DNA of 64,000 bases, taken from Desertifilum tharense IPPAS B-1220 (GTDB lineage: Bacteria; Cyanobacteriota; Cyanobacteriia; Cyanobacteriales; Desertifilaceae). The position numbers and the translations under genes were made by a program. The stretch is from NCBI RefSeq assembly GCF_001746915.1, contig NZ_MJGC01000066.1:164678-228677 (forward strand), in the 5' to 3' direction. Positions 25,901 to 34,255 of the stretch are shown here, one piece after another. Below the pieces are notes generated by a model that ran no database searches, was not told the origin of the DNA, and saw only the letters and a list, made by a program, of their open reading frames with translations. Positions within the stretch are counted from its first letter, which is position 1. Each line of letters begins with the position of its first letter.

Positions 25901-27028
25901 TCTCCAATTTATGACAGTTTAGGCAAACTGACTCACTTTATTGGCATTCAATCGGATATTACCGAGCGCAAACAAGCGGAAGAAGACTTACAATTTACAA
26001 CTTCTCGTCTCTCTACTTTGATTGAAAATCTTCAACTTGGAGTTCTGGTTAAAGATGAGGGCAAACGAGTGGTGATGATTAATCAGAAGTTTTGCGATAT
26101 CTTTAATATTCCAATTGCTCCAGGTGCGTTAATTGGCGCTGATTTTTCAGACCTTGCTGAAACTTATCAACACCTGTTTGCTCGCCCTGAAGAGTTTATT
26201 CGCAGTCATAACCGTGTGAATCAAAACAGAAAGATTATCAGCAATGAAGAAATCGAAATGCGGGATGGGCGAATCTTAGAGCGAGATTATGTACCAATCT
26301 ATGTTTTAGGAGAATATAGCGGTAATTTGTGGATGTACCGCGATATTACCCAGCGCAAGCAAGTCGAAAATGAAATAAAGTCTTCTCTTCAAGAAAAAGA
26401 GGTTTTACTTAAAGAGATTCATCATCGAGTCAAGAATAATTTGCAAGTTATTTCCAGCTTGCTCAGACTTCAATCAGAATATATTAAGGATGAAGAAACT
26501 TTAGCGATATTTACAGAAAGCTACAACCGAGTTCAGTCAATGGCATTAATTCATGAAAAGCTCTACCAGTCTTCTGGGCTATCTAAAATTGATGCTGCGG
26601 AATATATTCAGGATTTAACTAAAAATCTTTTCCGTTCTTATGATATTTCGATGGGCTGCATTCAACTCAAACTCAATGTTCAATCCATTCAGCTTGATGT
26701 CGATACGGCAATTCCTTGCGGGTTAATTATCAACGAACTCATCTCAAATTCTATTAAATATGGCTTCGTTGGCAGAACTCAAGGAGAAATTTACATTGAT
26801 TTATTACAAGGAGTCGATAGCCAAGTCACCTTAAGAATTGGTGACAATGGAATTGGCTTACCTCTAGATTTTGACATTGAAGAAGTGGAGTCTTTAGGCT
26901 TGCAGCTTGTCGCTGGATTGACTGAGCAGATTCACGGAAAAATTGAGATTGAGTCCACCCAGGAAGGAACATCATTTTTTATTCGTTTTATTAACAAGGT
27001 AGAACAATTATGTGCGTTAGGATATTAG
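22907..27028 (+). CDS. multi-sensor histidine kinase: GAF, seven PAS domains including a LOV domain, HisKA_2
   Basis: This 1373-residue soluble kinase begins with a coiled coil (20-65), then a GAF domain (about 66-222) and a second coiled coil. Seven PAS domains follow at about 280-400, 405-530, 535-655, 662-780, 785-895, 902-1020 and 1030-1150. The sixth carries the full LOV signature: GKNCRFLQG with adduct cysteine C952, plus flavin-contacting N984, N994 and Q1015. It should therefore form a blue-light cysteinyl-flavin adduct. The kinase core is of the HisKA_2 type, with EIHHRVKNNLQ (phospho-His H1172/H1173) and ATPase boxes NELISNS and DNGIGLP. It overlaps the next regulator gene by 19 bp, so they are translated together. 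Confidence 0.93.
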   Translation: MNLLRSLKPATLYQWLKRLQQPSKRAQLLQQRNLELEHQMQQRTEQLHKALIEVKRQAKQAELINQIVQAIRGTLVLDEILQTTVNQLHEVLNVSRCLIFRPDATEQFAIRYVSEATSEGTSLMGLCCEFYRYYRADLVQGNALFFSRIDHCVAPEVREAARECHIRAIVIVPLIYQNDYIGGISLHQCDREREWTTDEIAFIKAIADRCAIAIHQAELYQQLQIELQERQKAEATLQKLNDALELKVQERTQMLQCVVQQLSQENAERQRTEKALQHSQVQLQAILDNSPVFIYVYDLQNRYILVNYQFEKLLKRPKKELIGRHLNECWPPEIADLFADNNRQVLETGSAIQAEEVAPHADGLHTYVTVKFPLKDEQGNIYAVCGISTDITDRKRIEAALQESEAKFHNLVANVPGMIYQFVMHPDGSQGLSYASPSCRQMWELEPEQMRGDIQTSLEMIYPDDRVILEQSTAISAQTLQPWQWEGRIQTPSGRLKWLQGIARPQKQANGDIVWDGLFIETSDRKHAEVALLNTEFRLGIALKAAQMGTWDWNFKSDRVTCSEQTDVIFGFASGDPARTSQDYRDRIHPEDQPLFDRAIHNSREQGIPFDIEYRVVLPDGSIRWVAGKGDTLHTSTGEVVGMSGIVMDITERKRSETALRDSEFKLRTIVENSNDAIFLKDYQGRYLFINSMGAQLLGRSVAEVLGKKDEDFFSFESAQYIGQLDRAVMEGGKPWTGEEQGEANGNRYTFLSTKAPYVSAQGELLGLIGVCRDITQQKQAEETLKRQFAAVEAAGDGIAIVSLAGDYIYLNQSHAKIFGYERTEELIGQSWTILYCSDEIERICQEALPIVYQTGKWQGEAVAKRRDGTMFSEELSLTLVENNALVCVCRDITERKQTEERLVLRDRAIAASNNGIIISDATHPNNPVIYVNKAFENMTGYTQADVLGKNCRFLQGKDKKQPSLEILRNAIRQGTACTVTLRNYRKDGSDFWNELSLSPIYDSLGKLTHFIGIQSDITERKQAEEDLQFTTSRLSTLIENLQLGVLVKDEGKRVVMINQKFCDIFNIPIAPGALIGADFSDLAETYQHLFARPEEFIRSHNRVNQNRKIISNEEIEMRDGRILERDYVPIYVLGEYSGNLWMYRDITQRKQVENEIKSSLQEKEVLLKEIHHRVKNNLQVISSLLRLQSEYIKDEETLAIFTESYNRVQSMALIHEKLYQSSGLSKIDAAEYIQDLTKNLFRSYDISMGCIQLKLNVQSIQLDVDTAIPCGLIINELISNSIKYGFVGRTQGEIYIDLLQGVDSQVTLRIGDNGIGLPLDFDIEEVESLGLQLVAGLTEQIHGKIEIESTQEGTSFFIRFINKVEQLCALGY

Positions 27029-28101
27029 TCGTCGAAGATGAAGTAATTGTAGGAATGGACATCAAAAATAGCCTCAAAAAGTTAGGCTATAAAGTGATTG
27101 GAGTGGTTCCTACCGGAGAACAAGCCATTGAAAAAGCAAAAACTGAAAGTCCAGACTTGATTTTAATGGACATCATGCTTCAAGGTTCTATTGATGGCAT
27201 TCAAGCAGCCGAAGAAATTACCAAGCACTTAAATCTACCCATTGTCTTCCTAACGGCTCATACAGATAAGAATACGCTGCAAAGAGCTAAAGATATTTAT
27301 CCCTTTGGTTATATTGTAAAACCGTTTCAAGAAAAGGATTTATATACGACCCTTGAAATTGCCTTAGCACGCTGTAAAGCAGAAACAGAAATTCGCAAGG
27401 CACTCGCGAAAGAAAAAGAACTTAGCGAGCTAAAATCGCGCTTTGTATCAATGGTTTCCCATGAATTTAGAACGCCCATGTCTACCATTTTGTTCTCTTC
27501 CGATCTGCTTAAAATGTATCAAGACCAGTGGACAATTGAGAAAAAGACAACCCACATTAATCGCATTCAAACCTCTATTAAACGCATGATTGAAATGTTG
27601 GACAATGTGCTATTAATTGGTCAGGTGGAATCGCAAAATATGCGAATTGAGAATAGTCCGCTAGATTTGAAGAGTTTTTGTCAAGAGTTAATTGAAGATA
27701 TTCAAGTTGCCGACCGCTATCAGCACCCCATTCTCCTTGATTTACAAGAAGCGTGTAATTTCGTTGAGGTAGATTCTAAAATTTTGCGCTATATTCTAGA
27801 AAATTTGCTTTCTAATGCCGTCAAGTATTCTCCTGAAAACAGCGAGGTTTACTTAGGGGTTCGCTGTCAAGATTGCCAAATCTGCTTGCAAGTTAAGGAT
27901 GCAGGAATTGGTATTCCTTTAAGCGATCGCCAACGCTTGTTTGAGTCTTTTTATCGCGCCACCAATGTCGGTACCATTACCGGAACGGGTTTAGGACTGG
28001 CAATTGTTAAGCGTTCGGTAGAGTTATACGGAGGTCAAATTGAGGTGCAAAGCGAGTTGGGAGAAGGGACGAGCTTTACGGTTGTTCTTCCTCTCAGTTA
28101 G
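27010..28101 (+). CDS. response regulator fused to a histidine kinase (REC-HisKA-HATPase)
   Basis: The 363-residue protein has an N-terminal receiver (phospho-acceptor D54, conserved K104) of the kind that often follows HisKA_2 kinases. A classical kinase core follows, with H-box VSHEFRTP (H151), N-box ENLLSNAVKYS, DAGIGI and the GTGLGLAI box. The gene starts 19 bp inside the LOV kinase gene, so phosphate probably flows from the LOV kinase to D54 and then controls this second kinase. All catalytic residues are present. Confidence 0.92.
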   Translation: MCVRILVVEDEVIVGMDIKNSLKKLGYKVIGVVPTGEQAIEKAKTESPDLILMDIMLQGSIDGIQAAEEITKHLNLPIVFLTAHTDKNTLQRAKDIYPFGYIVKPFQEKDLYTTLEIALARCKAETEIRKALAKEKELSELKSRFVSMVSHEFRTPMSTILFSSDLLKMYQDQWTIEKKTTHINRIQTSIKRMIEMLDNVLLIGQVESQNMRIENSPLDLKSFCQELIEDIQVADRYQHPILLDLQEACNFVEVDSKILRYILENLLSNAVKYSPENSEVYLGVRCQDCQICLQVKDAGIGIPLSDRQRLFESFYRATNVGTITGTGLGLAIVKRSVELYGGQIEVQSELGEGTSFTVVLPLS

Positions 28102-28291
28102 CAGTAATTCTATTCAAGTCAAAAGAGGAATCTCTCTGAAATCTTGCACGATGCTCAGTTAACCTGAAAAATCCCTAAATTCGTTCAAAAACTCCTTTCT
28201 GAGTTCTCTAAAGAGGAGTTAAGCTGTGAGATAGGTTAATGCAACCGTTACAAAATCTCAGAACGACTCAACGCCTAGGTGAGGAAGCATC

Positions 28292-29005
28292 ATGATCGAC
28301 TCTGCCAAGCTTAAAATTCTAGTGATTGAAGACGAAGAACTGGTACGAGAAAATCTGTTAGAAATCCTAGAGGTTAACAAGTTTGAAGCAATTGCGGCCA
28401 TCAACGGTCAAGAAGGACTGCAAAAAGCCCAGGAAAATTTACCAGACTTAATCATTTGTGACATTATGATGCCCGATCTCGATGGCTATACCGTCTTGAC
28501 TGAATTACAAAAAGATCCGCTGACTGAAATGATTCCCTTTATTTTCCTAACGGCGAAAACCGAACGCGACGATCAGCGTTTAGCAATGGAATTGGGGGCG
28601 GATGATTATATTACAAAACCCTGTACGGTGACAGAACTGCTGAGTGCGATCGCCATCCGCCTCAAAAAACACGCCGCCTACACCCAACATCACCAACAAG
28701 CACACAGTAAAGCCAGAGGCTTGCAGCAAAGAGTGCGAGAACTCCAACAAATTAGTCACAGCCAGGAAGACCTATTGCACAAAATTTCCCAAGAGTTACG
28801 CGATCCCTTATCGAACATCACAATGGCGATCCAAATGCTGAAATTAGCGCCTACCCCCCAAGCTCGCCAGCGCTATTTAACCATTTTGCAACAAGAGTGC
28901 GATCGCGAAATTGCCATTATCAACCAACTGTCGAATCTGCAAGATTTTCTCAACCCAGAAAATCTCAAACTATTGCAGCGCTTAAATTCAACTCCGCCTC
29001 AATAA
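28292..29005 (+). CDS. response regulator with degenerate, histidine-less dimerisation domain
   Basis: The 237-residue protein has an intact receiver (D57 in IICDIMMPDLDG, K109 in ITKP). A helical region resembling a HisKA dimerisation domain follows, but in the H-box position the sequence is SQELRDPL, with Gln167 where the phospho-His should be, and no ATPase domain follows. It may act as a dimerising adaptor, or as a relic of a kinase like its downstream neighbour, to which its receiver is closely related. It starts at the ATG at 28292 after a GAGGAAG Shine-Dalgarno sequence. Same direction as the flanking regulators. Confidence 0.88.
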   Translation: MIDSAKLKILVIEDEELVRENLLEILEVNKFEAIAAINGQEGLQKAQENLPDLIICDIMMPDLDGYTVLTELQKDPLTEMIPFIFLTAKTERDDQRLAMELGADDYITKPCTVTELLSAIAIRLKKHAAYTQHHQQAHSKARGLQQRVRELQQISHSQEDLLHKISQELRDPLSNITMAIQMLKLAPTPQARQRYLTILQQECDREIAIINQLSNLQDFLNPENLKLLQRLNSTPPQ

Positions 29006-29054
29006 CTCCAATCTCTTCCCCCGTTGCCATCACTCTTCACTCTGGTAAAAGTTT

Positions 29055-30152
29055 ATGCAAAAAATTTTAGTCATCGAAGACGAATTTGAAATCCGCGAAA
29101 ATATTACAGAACTGCTCCACGCCCAAAATTTTCAAGTCATCGCTGTGGAAAACGGGATTAAAGGCATTACCGCCGCTCAAACCCATATCCCCGACTTAAT
29201 TATTTGCGATATTTCCATGCCAGAGTTAGATGGCTATCGCGTTTTAGAAGCCTTGCGACACGAACCCATAACGGCGAGCATTCCCTTTATTTTCCTAACG
29301 GCTTTTGTAGAGAAAAGTAACACTCGTAAGGGGATGGAACTGGGTGCAGACGATTATTTAACCAAGCCTTGCACGCCAGCGGAACTGCTGAGTGCGATCG
29401 CCGCTCGTCTCGCAAAACAAGCTACCCGCGATCGCCAGCAATCGGAAAAACTCGAAGAACTGCGACAAAGCATCATTCTCTCTCTTCCCCACGAGTTAAG
29501 AACGCCCCTCAATGGCATCTTAGCCTCTTCAGAGCTGCTGTTAATGCACTTTGACCAGCCAGAAGATGCAGATACTCGCGAAATGATCGAACTGATCAAT
29601 ATCTCTGGAAAGCGCCTCTATCGGCTGATTCAGAACTTTCTGCTCTATGCCGAATTAGAACTGATTGCAGCCTCTCCCGAACAAATCAAGGCGCTACAGG
29701 CTCATTCTACCCCTTGTGCTGAGGCTCTCGTCACCGAGAAAGCCGTTTACCAAGCCCAACAGGTACACCGCCAACCCGACTTAGAGTTAGAACTCGAAGA
29801 CGCCTATCTTCAGATTTCTCCCACCCGCTTGATGAAAATCGTCGATGAGTTAGTGGATAATGCCTTTAAATTCTCAGTTCCCGGAACGCCTGTGAAAGTC
29901 GCGTGTCAAGTCAGCCAGGGGATATTCACCTTGTCAGTCAGCGACAAAGGACGCGGCATGAAACCCGAACAACTGATGCAAATTGGCGCTCACATGCAGT
30001 TCGATCGCAAACTCTACGAACAGCAAGGATCGGGATTGGGGTTAGCCATTGCCAAGCGCCTCGCCGAACTCCACGGTGGCAGTCTATCGATTGAGAGCGT
30101 ACCCGCAGAGCAAACCACCGTTACAGTTAAGCTCCCTTTGGCTCCTGAGTAA
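29055..30152 (+). CDS. response regulator fused to a histidine kinase (REC-HisKA-HATPase)
   Basis: The 365-residue protein has a receiver with D52 (IICDISMPELDG) and K104 (LTKPCTPAELL), an H-box LPHELRTP with H146, N-box VDELVDNAFKFS, G1 box DKGRGM and G2 box GSGLGLAIA. Its receiver and linker closely resemble those of the preceding gene, pointing to tandem duplication. It is the last gene of the plus-strand signalling cluster. No DNA-binding domain is found in any cluster member, so the final output lies elsewhere. Confidence 0.92.
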   Translation: MQKILVIEDEFEIRENITELLHAQNFQVIAVENGIKGITAAQTHIPDLIICDISMPELDGYRVLEALRHEPITASIPFIFLTAFVEKSNTRKGMELGADDYLTKPCTPAELLSAIAARLAKQATRDRQQSEKLEELRQSIILSLPHELRTPLNGILASSELLLMHFDQPEDADTREMIELINISGKRLYRLIQNFLLYAELELIAASPEQIKALQAHSTPCAEALVTEKAVYQAQQVHRQPDLELELEDAYLQISPTRLMKIVDELVDNAFKFSVPGTPVKVACQVSQGIFTLSVSDKGRGMKPEQLMQIGAHMQFDRKLYEQQGSGLGLAIAKRLAELHGGSLSIESVPAEQTTVTVKLPLAPE

Positions 30153-30240
30153 TCAAGCAAAAACCCTGAAGAGGCTTTTCAGTCCGATAGCGTCTCTTTA
30201 TCGGTCAAGATAGAGGGCGCGATCGCTACTCAGTCAAATA

Positions 30241-31419
30241 TTAATCATTAGGTAAGTCACCAAAAGCAATATCTACAATATCCGCAGCAAAGTATATTAT
30301 AGGACGAGCTTGGATCTCAGATTCAACCAAAATTCCTGCTTTTACTAAACGTTCTATATCAGCCTTGGCTGTAGGATAGGAAATTTTACACATAGTTTCT
30401 AGTTCGGGAATACTAATCACTGGAGACTCAAACAGATAATCGATAAGCTGGTTAAGTCGAATGTTGCCACCAATTTTAGAAAGTAGTTCCATATACTCTT
30501 TCCGTAAACCCAAAAGTTTATCAAAACGCTTAATAGCATCTTTTGATTGGGCGATCGTACCTCTCAAACAAAAAGCAATCCAATCTTTCCAATTTCCTGT
30601 TGAACTTACTTTAAACAGATAATCAATATACTCATCTTTGTACTTGTCAAAGAAAGCACTCAGATACAGCCAAGGACGACTTAACTCGCAACATTGATAA
30701 ATCATTAATGCTAGTAATAGCCTACCAATTCTACCGTTCCCATCCATAAAAGGATGAATGGTTTCAAACTGGTAATGAACCATAAAGCAGAAAATCAAAG
30801 GGTCAATTTCAATCTTTTTATGAATTGCTTTCTCTAAATCATCTAAGCAAATCATCAGTTCATTAGGGGGCACTGGTACAAATCGGCGATCGGAACCAAT
30901 ATGAACTTGATTGCGGCGGAAGTTGCCTGGATCTCTGTCATATCCTCGTACCCCGCTCAAAAGTTCCTGGTGAATTCTTCGCAATAAGCGCAAGGAAATA
31001 GGAATTTCTTCTAACAAATGTAAGCCCAGTTCTAATGCTCTACCATAGTTGGAAACTTCTTGCCAGGAATTTACTGGATCGCTGGATGATTTTGGTTCTC
31101 TTGGATCAATCTCAAACAATAGTAGTTGCTGGGGCGTTGCATAAGTCCCTTCCAGACTAGACGATCGCAGTGCTTCCCTTCGCTGTAAAGGACGCAGTAA
31201 AAGATTGTATGTTGGCATATACCGACCCACAATATACCGACCCCCACCATCGAGCCTTGCCAATTCTTGGCGGGCTTCAACCAGCAAGCGCCAAATTTCA
31301 TCAGGCATATCCCATTTCTCTGGCAAAGGGTCAGGAATAAATGCCCAATCCTTAGTTCCCTGTACAATGATTTCCCTAAGCTGACCTGGCGCGTCAGGGG
31401 TAAATAAGGTTTTGTCCAT
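30241..31419 (-). CDS. Fic family protein with C-terminal winged helix
   Basis: The 392-residue protein has the active-site motif HPFMDGNGR (222-230), complete for AMP (or other nucleotide) transfer to a protein hydroxyl. Upstream, S86-SSL-E90-G91 matches the (S/T)xxxE(G/N) inhibitory motif placed before the Fic core, which makes it a class II self-inhibited Fic. Residues about 310-380 form a winged-helix DNA-binding domain (SIPELETMCKISYPTAKADIERLVKAG). No separate antitoxin gene is adjacent. It starts at the ATG at 31419. A strong inverted repeat starts 19 bp before it, suggesting autoregulation through the winged helix. Confidence 0.92.
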   Translation of the reverse strand: MDKTLFTPDAPGQLREIIVQGTKDWAFIPDPLPEKWDMPDEIWRLLVEARQELARLDGGGRYIVGRYMPTYNLLLRPLQRREALRSSSLEGTYATPQQLLLFEIDPREPKSSSDPVNSWQEVSNYGRALELGLHLLEEIPISLRLLRRIHQELLSGVRGYDRDPGNFRRNQVHIGSDRRFVPVPPNELMICLDDLEKAIHKKIEIDPLIFCFMVHYQFETIHPFMDGNGRIGRLLLALMIYQCCELSRPWLYLSAFFDKYKDEYIDYLFKVSSTGNWKDWIAFCLRGTIAQSKDAIKRFDKLLGLRKEYMELLSKIGGNIRLNQLIDYLFESPVISIPELETMCKISYPTAKADIERLVKAGILVESEIQARPIIYFAADIVDIAFGDLPND

Positions 31420-31437
31420 ACTGAATTATTTTTAGAG

Positions 31438-31469
31438 AAATTTTAATTCATTCACGCGAATTAAAATTT
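31438..31469 (-). promoter_or_regulatory. candidate operator of the Fic gene
   Basis: AAATTTTAATTC (31438-31449) and GAATTAAAATTT (31458-31469) form a perfect 12-bp inverted repeat with an 8-nt spacer, 18 bp upstream of the Fic start codon. A third half-site, TTTTTTAATTC, follows at about 31479-31489. The AT-rich palindrome stands out from the surrounding DNA and is well placed to block the promoter. Confidence 0.55.
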
Positions 31470-31640
31470 TATGCGCTTTTTTTTAATTCGCTTCCTCCCT
31501 TATACCATGTTGTTAGAGACCTTGGGATTTTGGAAATCTATTAATTTCTTTCAAATTAAAGCTTCTGGGCGTTATAGCGAGGTTTTACCTAGCGATGTGA
31601 TTCTTATGCTTGCTAAAGTCCTTAGTGTCGGTCAAGTCCA

Positions 31641-31678
31641 TTAAAAGCAAAAACCCCTGAAACCGAGGTTTCAAGGGT
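31641..31678 (-). terminator. intrinsic terminator of tRNA-Phe
   Basis: On the minus strand a hairpin (ACCC.TGAAACC at 31653-31664 with GGTTTCA.GGGT at 31667-31678, one bulged mismatch) is followed by TTTTTGCTTTTAA. It begins 6 bp past the 3' end of the tRNA. This is a standard rho-independent arrangement. Confidence 0.8.
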
Positions 31679-31683
31679 CTGAG

Positions 31684-31756
<73 letters not shown>

Positions 31757-31870
31757 AGGCGCGTTTTTTAGCGCTTAACTAAGCTAACACTTCTACTAGG
31801 TTTTGACAAGTCTTTTTTCAAAAAAGGGTAAAAAGACAGAAGACGCCCTTCCTTTTACCCTAATTTCAGG

Positions 31871-32332
31871 CTAATCGACGGGGCGCAGGCGCGTCATTTT
31901 TAAGTTAAAGGTGCCCCCGCGCGTTTCTCCAAAAGCTCGAACCCGGACGATATACGTGCCAGTCTGGGTAATGCGAGCGAACAGGAGAGAATTGGTTGTC
32001 CCATCCGGGCCATCATCATTTTCTGCAATGGTAGAGCCATCCGCCGCCAACAGAGTGAGGATGGTATCAAATTGCTCGGAGGTCAGATCGAAAACAACTT
32101 GATCGCCTTCGTTGAGTTCCACGATATAGTCTCTGGCAAACCCTCCTTGTCCGGTGGGGATATCATCGCGCGAGAGGGTATCGGTAATCTCATTGTTGGG
32201 GGGTAAGGGTTTGGGGTTATAAATTCGCGGTTGAGCAACCGCAGTCGCCGCATTGAACAATACCGTTGCCAATAAGGCAGGGATAACCCAGGCTTGATGA
32301 AATCGGACAATCAGCTTATGTATCACTAGCAC
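31871..32332 (-). CDS. secreted protein with PPC (pre-peptidase C-terminal) domain
   Basis: The 153-residue protein has an N-terminal hydrophobic signal segment (about 15-33, ending AVAQP). A single PPC beta-sandwich follows (about 65-150), with the typical YIVELNEGDQVVFDLTSEQFDTILTLLAADG. The aspartates in AENDDGPDGTTNS could bind Ca2+. No peptidase domain is attached, so it is a free-standing periplasmic or exported PPC module. The start is a GTG codon at 32332. Role unknown. Confidence 0.82.
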   Translation of the reverse strand: MLVIHKLIVRFHQAWVIPALLATVLFNAATAVAQPRIYNPKPLPPNNEITDTLSRDDIPTGQGGFARDYIVELNEGDQVVFDLTSEQFDTILTLLAADGSTIAENDDGPDGTTNSLLFARITQTGTYIVRVRAFGETRGGTFNLKMTRLRPVD

Positions 32333-32566
32333 AAATGTACCTCAGTATAATTATCAGCCGATGCGATCGCCCTTGGTCGGCACATCAAACTCGACATCTC
32401 CGACGCCTAACGGGTGAGTTAGGTTGCTAGAACAATCGGTGCGATCGCTATTTCTAAAGAACCGTTGCCAATTCCGGGATAGCTGCATTTTTCGGCTACA
32501 AGTATTGAAGATAACAAACCACTGTAGCTCATAGAATGAGCGGTGTCTGGAAGGAAGGCAAAAAAG

Positions 32567-33679
32567 ATGAAACGTCGCAAACTTCTAACGTATAGCGCGA
32601 TCGCGGCGGGAAGTGCTGCTACGCTAGGTGCGTGTACTGCACAGTCAACCCAAAGCGGACAAAACCTCGAACAACCCACAGTCCGCTGGCGGATGGCGAC
32701 GAGTTGGCCCAAGTCTCTCGATACCATTTTTGGTGGGGCCGAAACCATTTGTCAGCGCGTCAGCGAGATGACTTACGGACGGTTTACCATCACCCCCTTT
32801 GCAGCCGGTGAAATTGTACCGGGGTTAGAAGTCCTCGATGCTGTCCAGCAGGGTACGGTTGAATGCAGCCATACAGCTAGTTACTATTTTGTCGGGAAAA
32901 ATCCCGCTTTGGGGTTTGGGACGACGGTTCCCTTTGGTTTAACCGCTCAACAGCAAAACTCCTGGCTGTATCATGGCAATGGCTTAGACGCCCTGAATAA
33001 ACTTTATGCTGATTTTAATGTGGTGAGTCTTCCGGCGGGAAATACCGGAACGCAGATGGGAGGCTGGTTTAAGCGCCGAATTCAATCGGTTTCTGACTTA
33101 AATGGCTTAAAGATGCGAATTCCTGGCTTAGGCGGACAAGTGATGAGTCGCTTAGGGGTGAATGTCCAAGTGCTTCCCGGTGGCGAAATCTTCTTAGCTT
33201 TGGAACGGGGGGCGATTGATGCGGCAGAATGGGTGGGGCCGTATGATGATGAAAAGCTGGGTTTAAATAAGGCGGCGCAATACTACTATTATCCCGGCTG
33301 GTGGGAACCCGGAGCGACCCTAGAAGTGCAAGTCAACCGCAGCGCTTGGGATAAACTCCCCAAGGAATACCAACAGGTGTTTAAGACGGCTACCTATGAG
33401 GCGAATATGAGTATGCTGGCCCAGTATGATGCTAAGAATGGGGAAGCCTTGAAGCGGTTGGTGGATAGTGGCACCCAGTTAGCAGCTTATTCGCCGGAAA
33501 TTATGCAAGCCGCGCAAAAAGCCACGTTTGAATTATACGAGGAGAGTGCGGCTAAGGATGGCACCTTCCGGGAGGTGTACGAACAGTGGAAGGCGTTTCG
33601 CCAACAGGTGTACGGTTGGGATCAGATTAATCAGTTGATTTTTGCCAATTTTGCGATCGCGAACGGTCAGCAAACCTAA
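32567..33679 (+). CDS. TRAP-type transporter substrate-binding protein (DctP/TakP family)
   Basis: 370 residues from the ATG at 32567, preceded by an AGGAAGG Shine-Dalgarno sequence. The N-terminus (MKRRKLLTYS then a hydrophobic stretch to LGAC) looks like a twin-arginine signal ending in a lipobox, so the protein should be a membrane-anchored periplasmic lipoprotein. The mature part follows the DctP fold: RWRMATSWPKSLDT at the start, then MGGWFKRRIQSVSDLNGLKMRIPG and GAIDAAEWVGPYDDEKLG. It would bind a small organic or amino acid anion. No TRAP membrane subunit (DctQ/DctM) is adjacent. Confidence 0.9.
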   Translation: MKRRKLLTYSAIAAGSAATLGACTAQSTQSGQNLEQPTVRWRMATSWPKSLDTIFGGAETICQRVSEMTYGRFTITPFAAGEIVPGLEVLDAVQQGTVECSHTASYYFVGKNPALGFGTTVPFGLTAQQQNSWLYHGNGLDALNKLYADFNVVSLPAGNTGTQMGGWFKRRIQSVSDLNGLKMRIPGLGGQVMSRLGVNVQVLPGGEIFLALERGAIDAAEWVGPYDDEKLGLNKAAQYYYYPGWWEPGATLEVQVNRSAWDKLPKEYQQVFKTATYEANMSMLAQYDAKNGEALKRLVDSGTQLAAYSPEIMQAAQKATFELYEESAAKDGTFREVYEQWKAFRQQVYGWDQINQLIFANFAIANGQQT

Positions 33680-33682
33680 ATT

Positions 33683-34108
33683 CTAGAATAAGCGGCGAGG
33701 GACAGTTTCGCGAAATCTACGAAAGTTGAGGGCGACTGTCTCCTCTCCGTTCATGGCTTGGTAGAGGAGGTTGACGGTGCTGAGAATTTCTTCGGAGGTG
33801 CGATCGCTCTCGCCTGCCACAATAATAGTCGCTTGGGTGAATTTGGGATCGAGAGGGGTACAATCGATGACGGCTTTTATACCCGGTAGATAGCCTGTCG
33901 CCGAGCTAAACTGCGGAGGTAAGGTTCTAAACCCTTTTCTTTCTAAGACGGTCTGGGCGTAGCTGGCGCAGCGTTCTAAGCTGGTATTGAGTTGTAGGTG
34001 TTCGTATTGTAACTCAGGGTAAGCCTTGGCTGGCGCGCCTAGCCACAGAAGACTAATCCCAATGGTAGCTGCGATCGCCTGATAAACTGTTTTGACTCTT
34101 CTTTTCAT
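33683..34108 (-). CDS. secreted hypothetical protein
   Basis: The 141-residue protein has a signal peptide (about 1-29, ending APAKAYPE). The mature part contains two cysteines (RCASYA and VIDCTP) that may form a disulphide, and a DPKFTQATIIVAGESDRTSEEIL segment. It is a small conserved-looking cyanobacterial type, but the family is not recognised. It is convergent with the TRAP-binding protein gene, the stops being only 3 bp apart. Confidence 0.65.
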   Translation of the reverse strand: MKRRVKTVYQAIAATIGISLLWLGAPAKAYPELQYEHLQLNTSLERCASYAQTVLERKGFRTLPPQFSSATGYLPGIKAVIDCTPLDPKFTQATIIVAGESDRTSEEILSTVNLLYQAMNGEETVALNFRRFRETVPRRLF

Positions 34109-34255
34109 GATAAAAGCTCGTTGTTATATGGAATAACGGAAAAGTTGAGCGCAGTCTTAACCTTTTAAAGTCGAATCTTTTTCCGAAATGTTCCCGTATT
34201 CGCGATCGGGCAATTCTGGTACCCTAGCAGTTACGGTTCCAAGGGGTAGAGACGC

